Below are positions 6,856-14,153 of a stretch of DNA of 23,214 nt, one piece after another. Position 1 is the first letter of the stretch, and every line of letters starts with the position of its first letter. The notes beneath the pieces are model-generated. The model did no database searches and had not been told where the DNA came from. It worked only from the letters and a program-made list of their open reading frames with translations. The translations under genes were made by a program, and so were the position numbers. This DNA is from Candidatus Omnitrophota bacterium (lineage in GTDB: Bacteria > Omnitrophota > Gorgyraeia > Gygaellales > Profunditerraquicolaceae). The DNA lies in contig JAHISH010000186.1 in the NCBI GenBank assembly GCA_018818365.1, forward strand, positions 1 to 23,214, written 5' to 3'.

Positions 6856-7416
6856 TTATCGTCTTCTGGGGGAATCCCTTCGCGTGCGGACGCGCGAACT
6901 GTAAAAGCCGTTACGTGCCGACTTGCATTTCTTATGCTTCTTCACTTGTTTCGTGCTTGTTTTTCCCAGATCCGTTTCTAACTTCTTTATCTTCGCTTCT
7001 AACTCCTTTATCTTCTTGCGTTCGGTGATATCCTCTATCGCAAGGAGGATCAACTTTTCGCGATTGGCCTCCAGATAGATTCGGCGGGCGTTCAGGAGCA
7101 TGACCCGCGTGCCGATATCGGGGAAATCGTGTGTTACCTCAAAGTTATCGAAGCTGGTGGTCCTCGGAAGGATATCCTCCAGGAATTCTCGCAGTCTTGG
7201 AATATCCCATTGGTGATTCCCTAATTCATAGATAAATTTGCCTTCCGTCTGCTTAGGCTTTACCTTAAAGACCTGACAAAAAGACCGGCTGGCTGAGACG
7301 ACCCTCAAATGCTCATCCAAAATTATCACCGGTTCACGAACGGTATTTATGATATGCTCCGCGTATTCAACGGCATCTTGTATTCCCAGATCTTTTATTC
7401 TCTCTTTATCTCCCAT
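6856..7416 (-). CDS. Stand-alone PAS protein with a strongly basic tail
   Basis: A 186-residue soluble protein. A PAS domain spans about 15-133 (VREPVIILDEHLRVVSASRS, FIYELGNHQWDIPRLREFLE, ILPRTTSFDNFEV, LLAIEDITERK). A short coiled coil (134-150) follows, and then a tail rich in Lys and Arg (14 of the last 31 residues, for example KKHKKCK and RVRTRR). No kinase or other output domain is present. The PAS copy is so close to the one in the next gene that this is a recent tandem duplication, the tail being the only difference in architecture. The tail could contact nucleic acid or acidic protein surfaces; it may also be the product of a frameshift that removed a real output domain. It starts after GGAGG (7 nt), 33 bp before the diguanylate cyclase gene. 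Confidence 0.85.
   Translation of the reverse strand: MGDKERIKDLGIQDAVEYAEHIINTVREPVIILDEHLRVVSASRSFCQVFKVKPKQTEGKFIYELGNHQWDIPRLREFLEDILPRTTSFDNFEVTHDFPDIGTRVMLLNARRIYLEANREKLILLAIEDITERKKIKELEAKIKKLETDLGKTSTKQVKKHKKCKSARNGFYSSRVRTRRDSPRRR
7138..7224. repeat. PAS duplication at DNA level, copy in the stand-alone PAS gene
   Basis: The partner of 6331-6417. Similarity continues, more weakly, over the whole PAS-coding part of both genes and stops where the coiled coil and basic tail begin. Confidence 0.8.
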
Positions 7417-7422
7417 TGGTCA

Positions 7423-7460
7423 ACCTCCATTCATTAGTACCATCCTCAAGTTTTATTATA
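7423..7460 (-). promoter_or_regulatory. Possible -10 box and ribosome site before the stand-alone PAS gene
   Basis: A perfect TATAAT lies at 7460-7455 on the minus strand, but I see no acceptable -35 box 16-18 bp upstream, where a T-run from the repeat sits instead. Downstream, GGAGG lies 7 nt before the ATG at 7416. The gene follows a strong terminator, so a promoter of its own is expected hereabouts. This call is tentative. Confidence 0.4.
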
Positions 7461-7471
7461 CTCCTTTATTG

Positions 7472-7522
7472 AAAAAAAAGGGACGTTTCTGTTTTTTAAT
7501 TCTTTTAAATAGAAACGTCCCC
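7472..7522 (-). terminator. Repeat-derived rho-independent terminator after the radical SAM gene
   Basis: This copy of the palindromic repeat forms a stem of 11 perfect pairs (GGGACGTTTCT, 7480-7490, with 7511-7521) continued by a G-T wobble and three A-T pairs. On the minus strand it is immediately followed by eight T residues (7479-7472). It starts 10 bp after the stop of the radical SAM gene, so it is well placed to end the sensory transcript. The T-run is longer than in the other two copies. Confidence 0.8.
7480..7522. repeat. Palindromic repeat, copy 3 (REP/MITE-like)
   Basis: Left arm GGGACGTTTCTGTTTTTT begins at 7480 and the right arm ends at 7522 with the inverse. Compared with copies 1 and 2, the left arm has G in place of A at 7491, giving a G-T wobble that preserves the stem in RNA. 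The right flank TAGT is shared with copy 2. The sequence has no protein-coding content. Confidence 0.85.
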
Positions 7523-7531
7523 TAGTCTTTG

Positions 7532-9127
7532 CTAGTCTTTCTTAATATTAAGGTGCTCTTTTGCGCTCTGTAGCTTCAGCAGAAAATCGCTTTCTTTAAA
7601 TGCCGCCGTCCATTTCTTCATTAGAATCCAGCCCCCGAAACGAACGATATTATTGCGCCACAACCTGAACCATCCGCGCCATCCAGCCCTGATATTATGT
7701 AAAAAGAAGATCAGATACGGGAAGGAGATCACATTTAACGCTACCATAAACAGATATCTAAACTTATACAGATTGCCCATGATCTTCCTTACCGACGCCT
7801 GCATCTCTTCAGGGGTCATGGGCTCATCGGGCACAAACAAAGGAAAATTGCCATCATAGTATTTCCAACCAATATCCTGAATAGGATAAATCCTATTCTG
7901 CTGGCTCAATCTCCGCCTTAATTCCGTGCCGGGCAAAGGCACGGGAAGCATAACCTGGATGGTATCAAGCCTGGATCTTTTGATGAAACTCTTAAAATAC
8001 TTCACCCGTTCTTTTGCTGCCATTCTGAAGTTTACTCCCTGCCTCATAGGATAGCCAAAAATAAACATCCCATGTATTAAAAACCCGAACTTGCGGAATA
8101 TCCCTGTAAGCGCAAGCATATCTTCGAGTCTAAGATGCTTGTTCATTGCCCTCAATTCCTCTTCAATGGGCGACTCAAATCCAATAGCGACAAAGTTAAT
8201 ATTTGCGTAGCGCATCGCAGAAAGTAATTCCGTATCTTTTGCCTTATCCAACCTTATTTGGACACCCAGATCCAGACTCCGGCCGATATGCCTTTGATAA
8301 TCCCGTACCATATTGCAGAACCTAATAGTCTCTTCTCTTTGTTGCCCAAAAAGGTCATCCACGATAAAAAACGTCCGGGCATCTTTTGTCTCAAGAAGAA
8401 AACTAATGCGCTCAAGCAGCCTTTCCGCAGAAGCGCATCGGGGGAGGACCTTTACCGTGCAGAATTCACAATCCATGCCACAGCCTCGTATCCTTTCCAC
8501 AGGATACACGGTTATCTTGGCATAGCGGACTAATGAAAAATCGGGTAAAGGCAGTTTGTCAAAATCGGCCAGGGGTTCTCTCCGGGGAGTACACACGACC
8601 TCTTCCCCCCGCATATAGGCAATCCCTTTGACTTCCGCAATATCTTGTTCTCCTTTCAACGCCCTTAAAAGTTCCTTGATAGTCTCTTCTCCTTCGCCTA
8701 TCACTATATAATCAATACCGCACGACAGCCCCTCTTTTATATTCTCATCGATAAAATGCTGCCCTCCGGCGATAGTCAAAAGCCCCTTTTCTTTATAGAA
8801 ACGCGCCAATTCATAAAGCCTTGGAGCAGTACTGGTCAAACCCCCATAAAAACCAACAATATCTGCGGGCCTTACACGTTGTAAAAATTCATGGTCGGCA
8901 CCTGTATTATCCGCTTTAGGGCCATAGCGACGGAGGTTATTCTCATCGATGACCTCGACATCCCACCCCTCCATTTCATTGACCGCAGTAGCAATGCAGA
9001 CAGGCCCCAAGGCGGTGGTCCGTACCGCATTATGCGAATAAATGTTGAACATAGGGAAGGCCGGGATTATAATCCTTAATCGTAACCTTTTTTTGGATAC
9101 TTCTAGCGCCATAATTCTTGAACCCAC
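7532..9127 (-). CDS. B12-binding radical SAM protein
   Basis: A 531-residue protein. Residues about 15-155 form a cobalamin-binding-like Rossmann region (IIIPAFPMFNIYSHNAVRTT, IVGFYGGLTSTAP, IVIGEGEETI). The radical SAM core follows with Cys216, Cys220 and Cys223 in RGCGMDCEFC, the CxxxCxxC that binds the 4Fe-4S cluster. Later core strands include FFIVDDLFG and FVAIGFES. The C-terminal about 100 residues hold a hydrophobic segment (FRYLFMVALNVISFPYLIFF) and a basic tail, suggesting membrane contact. Members of this superfamily do methylations, ring contractions and lipid or peptidoglycan modifications, and the substrate cannot be inferred here. Start is GTG 9127, or ATG at 9112; neither has a clear ribosome site. 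It is the last gene of the sensory run, and a hairpin terminator follows 10 bp after its stop. Confidence 0.9.
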   Translation of the reverse strand: MGSRIMALEVSKKRLRLRIIIPAFPMFNIYSHNAVRTTALGPVCIATAVNEMEGWDVEVIDENNLRRYGPKADNTGADHEFLQRVRPADIVGFYGGLTSTAPRLYELARFYKEKGLLTIAGGQHFIDENIKEGLSCGIDYIVIGEGEETIKELLRALKGEQDIAEVKGIAYMRGEEVVCTPRREPLADFDKLPLPDFSLVRYAKITVYPVERIRGCGMDCEFCTVKVLPRCASAERLLERISFLLETKDARTFFIVDDLFGQQREETIRFCNMVRDYQRHIGRSLDLGVQIRLDKAKDTELLSAMRYANINFVAIGFESPIEEELRAMNKHLRLEDMLALTGIFRKFGFLIHGMFIFGYPMRQGVNFRMAAKERVKYFKSFIKRSRLDTIQVMLPVPLPGTELRRRLSQQNRIYPIQDIGWKYYDGNFPLFVPDEPMTPEEMQASVRKIMGNLYKFRYLFMVALNVISFPYLIFFLHNIRAGWRGWFRLWRNNIVRFGGWILMKKWTAAFKESDFLLKLQSAKEHLNIKKD

Positions 9128-9136
9128 GGGAAAGGC

Positions 9137-9523
9137 TTACGTGCGTCTTTTTCTATTCGCTAACTCAATGGCAGTCTTTAATGATGATTCGGAATCGGTA
9201 AATACGCCGACCTTGGGAATATAGGCGAGAACCCCGAGCTTTTCCGTGCCCTCCATGGAACGCTTATCCGGAAGAGAGGTAAACATAATCACCGGCACTT
9301 TTTCGTCTATCTTGCGCAACTCTTTTAATGTATCAACACCATCCATATCAGGCATTAAGTAATCCAGGATAATTACGTCTACTTTGTATTTTCTAGCCGT
9401 ATCAAGCGCATCGTTCCCGCTTGAAGCGGACATAACTTCATAGCCCCATGATTCTATGGTCTTTCTTATAAGTCCCGAGAAATCCTTATCATCGTCTACA
9501 AGCAATATCTTCAGACTATCCAT
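9137..9523 (-). CDS. CheY-like single-domain response regulator
   Basis: A 128-residue receiver domain. The acidic pocket is LLVDDDKDF (Asp10-12), phospho-acceptor Asp54 is in ILDYLMPDMDG, Thr82 lies in MFTSLPD and Lys104 in YIPK. All the key residues are there and there is no output domain. Start ATG at 9523 is fixed by a consensus ribosome site (AAAGGAGG, 7 nt upstream); a longer in-frame start at 9595 would run into the kinase gene. The next gene, 9 bp on, encodes the radical SAM protein, so this receiver may regulate it or simply share its transcript. It is a different paralogue from the receiver at 10796-11176. Confidence 0.94.
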   Translation of the reverse strand: MDSLKILLVDDDKDFSGLIRKTIESWGYEVMSASSGNDALDTARKYKVDVIILDYLMPDMDGVDTLKELRKIDEKVPVIMFTSLPDKRSMEGTEKLGVLAYIPKVGVFTDSESSLKTAIELANRKRRT

Positions 9524-9527
9524 GGCG

Positions 9528-10799
9528 TTACCTCCTTTGCATAACAGGCAGTTGGATACGGAAGGTCGTTCCTTTACCTTCTGCACTTTCAACATCTATT
9601 TTACCGTTGTACCCTTGTATTATTCCATAGGCCGTGCCAAGGCCCAATCCTTCTCCTTGCTCTTTTGTAGTAAAAAACATCTCCCCCATTCTTTTGAGGT
9701 TTTCTTGTTTGATGCCGATCCCCGTATCAGAAAAAATAACAGTGACTGTTTCATCTTTTTTTGCATACGCAGTCTTGATAGTAAGCTTGCCCTGTTTAGA
9801 TACCGCGTCAAGTGAATTCAAGATAAAGACCAAGAATGCCTCCTGTAGCTCGTTATCGCTTGCATAGATACGCGGGACATGGGAATCAAACACCTTTTCA
9901 ACGGCCATCTTCGAATACCGCAAGATGGGATTTGCCAACTCTAACGCATCCTCAATAACTTTATGTATATCAGTAGGACTAAACTCTGTCTTTTCTTTCT
10001 GTGCAAAGCTGCCTAACCTGCTTATCAAACCAACGCTCTGATGCTGCAGTCTATCAACAGCCTCCAGCATCTCCCTCTTCTGTCCGTCTCCGGCAACCTG
10101 TTCCAATACGATCCGCGTATACCCTTGGGCGTTGGTGAGATTATTCAGCAGATCATGCGCAGTCCGTGAAACCAGGTGTCCGGTTGCAGTAAGTTTATGG
10201 GCGTTGCGTAACGACTCTTCCTGCCTCTTCCGCTGCAAAGACCGTATCACCAAAGATGAATGCGCGCTGAAATACCCGAATGCGAATAGAAACGCTATGT
10301 TTCCGATAAGAAGGCTTGTCATTTGCGAGGCCGGCATCCTATACCCATAATAGGATACTAGTGGCAAAAATCCGAAGTATTCAAAACCTACGATGAAAGA
10401 AAATAAAACAGAAGATAGAACTACTGCAAAGAAAACGGCTTGTGTAGTAGATGCAATACCGGCCCAAAGGATAACTCCGTAATAAGCAATACTGACAATA
10501 GGCGCCTCTATCCCCCCCATATAGTAAAGTACCCAGGAAATCACGATGATGTCAGTTGCCATCTGATAGTACTGAAACCTACGGATATCAACCCGGCTTA
10601 TGAAAAACTCGTAAGGTTGGTTAATAATCGCTTCTACCAGTATAAGCGCAATAAAAGCGAGATTAAGATATGCATACCCGCCAAAAACCTTCATCAACAA
10701 GAGAAAGAATGTAAGCAGCGAAAAACTTACCAGACGTATTTTTCCGGCTAACCGGTATTTTTTCAGAAGCTCGCGTGTGTCGCTATCTTCGTACTTCAT
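9528..10799 (-). CDS. Polytopic membrane histidine kinase
   Basis: A 423-residue protein. The first about 185 residues contain roughly six hydrophobic helices (for example about 21-40, 45-60, 82-115, 118-140, 160-178) with very short loops and no periplasmic domain. The sensor is thus the membrane region itself, as in intramembrane-sensing kinases. Then come a HisKA-type helix with TGHLVSRTAHDLLNNLTNAQ (His215), N-box FILNSLDAV, G1 SDTGIGI, F box MFFTTKE and G2 GEGLGLGTAYGI. All catalytic boxes are intact. It starts by 4-bp overlap with the upstream receiver gene, and its stop lies inside the ribosome site of the next receiver gene, 4 bp away. The stimulus is unknown. Confidence 0.93.
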   Translation of the reverse strand: MKYEDSDTRELLKKYRLAGKIRLVSFSLLTFFLLLMKVFGGYAYLNLAFIALILVEAIINQPYEFFISRVDIRRFQYYQMATDIIVISWVLYYMGGIEAPIVSIAYYGVILWAGIASTTQAVFFAVVLSSVLFSFIVGFEYFGFLPLVSYYGYRMPASQMTSLLIGNIAFLFAFGYFSAHSSLVIRSLQRKRQEESLRNAHKLTATGHLVSRTAHDLLNNLTNAQGYTRIVLEQVAGDGQKREMLEAVDRLQHQSVGLISRLGSFAQKEKTEFSPTDIHKVIEDALELANPILRYSKMAVEKVFDSHVPRIYASDNELQEAFLVFILNSLDAVSKQGKLTIKTAYAKKDETVTVIFSDTGIGIKQENLKRMGEMFFTTKEQGEGLGLGTAYGIIQGYNGKIDVESAEGKGTTFRIQLPVMQRR

Positions 10800-11176
10800 T
10801 TATATTGCAACGCCTTTTCAATTTTGGAAATAAGCTCATCCTTTTCTATTGGCTTAACAAGAAAATCAACCACGCCAAGTTTATACATCATCAGTTTATC
10901 CTTATCCGTATCAAGGGCAGAGAGCGTGATAATGGGAACCCGCTTGCCCGTAGAGTCCTGATTCAACATCCGGCAGACTTCAACCCCATCCATTTTCGGC
11001 ATAAGAATATCCAACAGTATAATATCAGGGTTAAATGCCTTTACCTGCGATACTACGCTGGTCGCATCCGATATTGTCTCTACTTCAAATTTACCTGTCT
11101 TCTCCAGATTGATCTTGATAATCACAAGAAAATCTTTTTCATCATCGACCACCATCACTCTTCTCTTGCCTTCCAT
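10796..11176 (-). CDS. CheY-like single-domain response regulator
   Basis: A 126-residue receiver domain and nothing else. It has the acidic pair Asp11/Asp12 in VVDDEKD, phospho-acceptor Asp56 in LLDILMPKMDG, a Ser at the Thr switch position (TLSAL) and Lys108 in FLVKP, so it should accept phosphate. Lacking a DNA-binding or enzymatic domain, it must act through protein contacts or pass phosphate onward. Ribosome site AGGAGAG lies 9 nt before the ATG, one base after the stop of the 991-residue kinase. The stop overlaps the next kinase gene by 4 bp (ATGA). It therefore sits between two kinases and may receive from either. Confidence 0.94.
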   Translation of the reverse strand: MEGKRRVMVVDDEKDFLVIIKINLEKTGKFEVETISDATSVVSQVKAFNPDIILLDILMPKMDGVEVCRMLNQDSTGKRVPIITLSALDTDKDKLMMYKLGVVDFLVKPIEKDELISKIEKALQYK

Positions 11177-11177
11177 A

Positions 11178-14153
11178 TTAGGTTTCTCTCCTTCCGTGAA
11201 TTTTCAAGACAATAGTAAATTTTGTGCCCTTGCCTTTCGTGCTTTCTACGATAAACAAACCATTATGCATCTCAACAATGCTTTTAGCTACCGAAAGCCC
11301 CAACCCTGTCCCTTGCGTCCGGTCTTTGGTGGTGAAAAACGGTTCGAATATTTTATTGATATTTTGCTGGTCTATCCCTGTGCCGGTGTCTTCTACTTCT
11401 ACAAAAACCGCCTCTTCACCAGAATGAAAATAATCGTTTTCTCTAGCTCCTACTTTATCGTTTGGCATTTTCACTTCTGAGATATAAGTACGGATATAGA
11501 TTTTTCCGCCGCTAGGCATCGCATCCATCGCGTTATTCAACAAATTAATCAACACCTGTTCTATCTTACCTCTATCTACAGACACTTGAGGAAGATTTTC
11601 TTTCAACTGACACACATTTTCTATAGAATTAATACTGAACCTGTATTTTATCAGATTAATGGAGCTTTCAATTATCGTATTAATGCCCTGCGGTTCTGTC
11701 TTTAATTCTTCGGCCCTGGAAAAATTAAGGAGCGCGCGCACAATGCCGTCAGCCCTTTTCAGGCTGGTCTTCATCATCTGAAGCATCTGGCGGTTATCTT
11801 GTGCTTCTGGCGGAAATTCCCCTTCAAAGTAATTTATCCCCTGCAGTATAATCCCCAGAGGATTCTTGACTTCATGCGCAACCCCTGAAGCCATCCTGCC
11901 TACTGCCTCCATCTTTTCAGCGTGAATAAGCTGGCCTTGCGCCTCTCTTAACCTCTTCAGGCTCTTCTCCAACTCTTCCCTAATCTGATTGTTATCGGTT
12001 AACATACTAGCCATTATTTCCCGGGATTTTATTTCTTGTTTCAGCGATATAGATATCTTCTCTTCCCCCCGGGATTGTTGAATCACAAAAGCGGCAGTAT
12101 TACTGATATTATCCAAAAGCGCATCTTCTTCGGGCAATACCGGGTATTTGGAAAAAAGAGCCAGAACCCCTAACCGTTCGCCCTTCTGTATGCTAATCTG
12201 ATATCCCGCAAACGACACTAAGCCCAATTCACGCGCCCAATCGTGATTATGCACGCGCGGATCATTAAGTACGTCATTAGTGAGAAACTTGCGGTCTTCG
12301 CCCGAAGCCACCAGTCCAATCTTATAAGCCCCGTAAGGAACACGGCGATGGACTTTACCGTCTATATGTGTATACCTGCCGGAGCTTGCAATTAAATGCA
12401 GGCAGCGATCTCGAAAACGGCAGACGTGGGACCCTTCTTTAACTTCAGCATGGACGCACCCTTGCGCGCATAAATCTCCGGGATTAATCAACCAGATCCG
12501 GCAGAAATCAACATTAAGAATACGCACAATGCCGTCTGTGATGATCTTTAGTTTATTACTGCCCGTCCCAGGGACAAGAAGCTTTTGTTGAAGAACATTC
12601 ATCTCTTGCTGCTGCACCAACATTCTTTTAACATTGTCTTCTGCTTTCTTGCGTTCAGAAATGTCAACATTGACTTCCGCAACCATCCATCTCCCGTCGC
12701 TATCTTGGAAAGGCAACGTAGTAACCTGTATCGGACGATTACCTTCTTTGGGAAGAATTTCTTCGCTTATCACGGGTTTTTTAATCTCTATGGCTTTACG
12801 GATGGCGCAACCCGGACATGCCGTATCTCTGTCCGTGAAATATTCGTAACATTTCTTACCCTCAAAATCCCCATAAATCTTCTTCCAGGCCGAATCGATA
12901 TATTTCATGTTAAAATCGGAATCAATAATATCAATTCCGGTTTTCGTGGCTCCGAGTATAAATTCTATACGCTGCGCCAGGATGTTAACCTCCTCCTGCG
13001 CCTTCGTACGCTCTAACACTTCTTTATTGAGCTTATCTATAGAGGTGGTTGAGTTTCTTAAATATGCGGTCATTTTGTCAAATGCGCGGGAAAGCTGCCC
13101 GACTTCATCTAAAGACTTCGTACCCACTTTGTAATCCAGATTCCCGCTGTCGATTATTTCAGTTCCCTTGTATAGGGTATTAATCGGGCCAATGACAAGT
13201 CTGGCGACGAATATCCCCGATAACCACCCGGCAAGCGGTATTATAAATAGAATACACAGGAAGACCATGCGTATCCAAAACAGGGGCCGGAATGCCTCTT
13301 TTTCATCTATCTCGGCTATCACTGCCCAACCCATCTCGGGGATGTATTCGTGCGCTCCAATGACCGCTACACCGTGGATATCAGGAGTAATGTCTATTTT
13401 TTTCTCTGCTGTGAGTAAATGTTCTTTTTTTTCATGCAAATGCGCCTTGATTACTTCCTTATTATGCAATTTAAGTTTCAGGATCACATCTACTTCAGAC
13501 TTGTAAGGGGTAATCAAATACCCATACTTATTGACAATATAAATCGCACCTGTCTGCCCCAAGCCGATTCTACCTTTTACGATATCATACAGAATATTCA
13601 ATCTCCCCTTCGCCTGAAGCACGCCTAAAAATTCGCCAGTCTGAAAGTCTGTAAACGGCACGGCTATAGACATAAGAAAATCTTCATAGGTCTTAGAATA
13701 ATACACATCCTTCAAATAGGCGCCCTTTTGTCCGCCGAGAAAAGAGGCATCCATGGATTGATCTTTTCCGACATTATCTTCGTTGCAGGAAACTACCACC
13801 TTCCCTTCTCTATCCATGAGCTGGAATTCAGCTATCGAAGGATTCGCCAACACGGCCTTCTTAAGCATACCCTTCGCCCGTTCAAAATATTCCCGCCCTT
13901 GTTCATCTTGGGGATCTACTTTTAAAATGTTCTCCAGGACCGTGGCTTGTGATAACTGCATCACGGAACTTTTTAACACCGCAAGGTAAGTTTCTATGTG
14001 CGCCGACCGCGAAGAGACCGCGGTGAATAAGTTATCAGAAATAACTTCTTGCAAAATAACTTTTGCGTTAAAATAAAGCACTGACGCACCGATAACCGTA
14101 AACAATAAAGCGGCAATAAAAAAAGCGGCACTTATTTTATTTGCTATCTTCAT
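11178..14153 (-). CDS. Multi-input histidine kinase: dCache, HAMP, PAS, Cys-rich GAF, HisKA, HATPase
   Basis: A 991-residue membrane kinase. Helix 1 is at about 8-30, a large periplasmic double-Cache domain at about 35-285, helix 2 at about 292-315 and HAMP at about 315-368. A PAS at about 395-500 carries a CPGC motif (Cys446, Cys449). A GAF at about 525-695 has five cysteines (551, 562, 566, 578, 584) around GDLCAQGC and SHVCRFRDRC. A coiled coil leads to HisKA (MASGVAHEVKNPL, His760) and a HATPase with N box LLNNAMDAM, G1 DTGTGI, F box FEPFFTT and G2 GTGLGLS. The kinase should therefore be active. Start ATG at 14153 lies inside the end of the binding-protein gene with GAGGA 5 nt upstream. 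The receiver gene follows after one base, so it is the probable partner. The cysteines could hold metal or sense redox. Confidence 0.95.
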   Translation of the reverse strand: MKIANKISAAFFIAALLFTVIGASVLYFNAKVILQEVISDNLFTAVSSRSAHIETYLAVLKSSVMQLSQATVLENILKVDPQDEQGREYFERAKGMLKKAVLANPSIAEFQLMDREGKVVVSCNEDNVGKDQSMDASFLGGQKGAYLKDVYYSKTYEDFLMSIAVPFTDFQTGEFLGVLQAKGRLNILYDIVKGRIGLGQTGAIYIVNKYGYLITPYKSEVDVILKLKLHNKEVIKAHLHEKKEHLLTAEKKIDITPDIHGVAVIGAHEYIPEMGWAVIAEIDEKEAFRPLFWIRMVFLCILFIIPLAGWLSGIFVARLVIGPINTLYKGTEIIDSGNLDYKVGTKSLDEVGQLSRAFDKMTAYLRNSTTSIDKLNKEVLERTKAQEEVNILAQRIEFILGATKTGIDIIDSDFNMKYIDSAWKKIYGDFEGKKCYEYFTDRDTACPGCAIRKAIEIKKPVISEEILPKEGNRPIQVTTLPFQDSDGRWMVAEVNVDISERKKAEDNVKRMLVQQQEMNVLQQKLLVPGTGSNKLKIITDGIVRILNVDFCRIWLINPGDLCAQGCVHAEVKEGSHVCRFRDRCLHLIASSGRYTHIDGKVHRRVPYGAYKIGLVASGEDRKFLTNDVLNDPRVHNHDWARELGLVSFAGYQISIQKGERLGVLALFSKYPVLPEEDALLDNISNTAAFVIQQSRGEEKISISLKQEIKSREIMASMLTDNNQIREELEKSLKRLREAQGQLIHAEKMEAVGRMASGVAHEVKNPLGIILQGINYFEGEFPPEAQDNRQMLQMMKTSLKRADGIVRALLNFSRAEELKTEPQGINTIIESSINLIKYRFSINSIENVCQLKENLPQVSVDRGKIEQVLINLLNNAMDAMPSGGKIYIRTYISEVKMPNDKVGARENDYFHSGEEAVFVEVEDTGTGIDQQNINKIFEPFFTTKDRTQGTGLGLSVAKSIVEMHNGLFIVESTKGKGTKFTIVLKIHGRRET

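Noticed and set aside
10775..11215. Plus-strand frame of 146 codons opposite a receiver gene
   Set aside because: Exact shadow of the CheY-like gene; the minus-strand product has all receiver residues.
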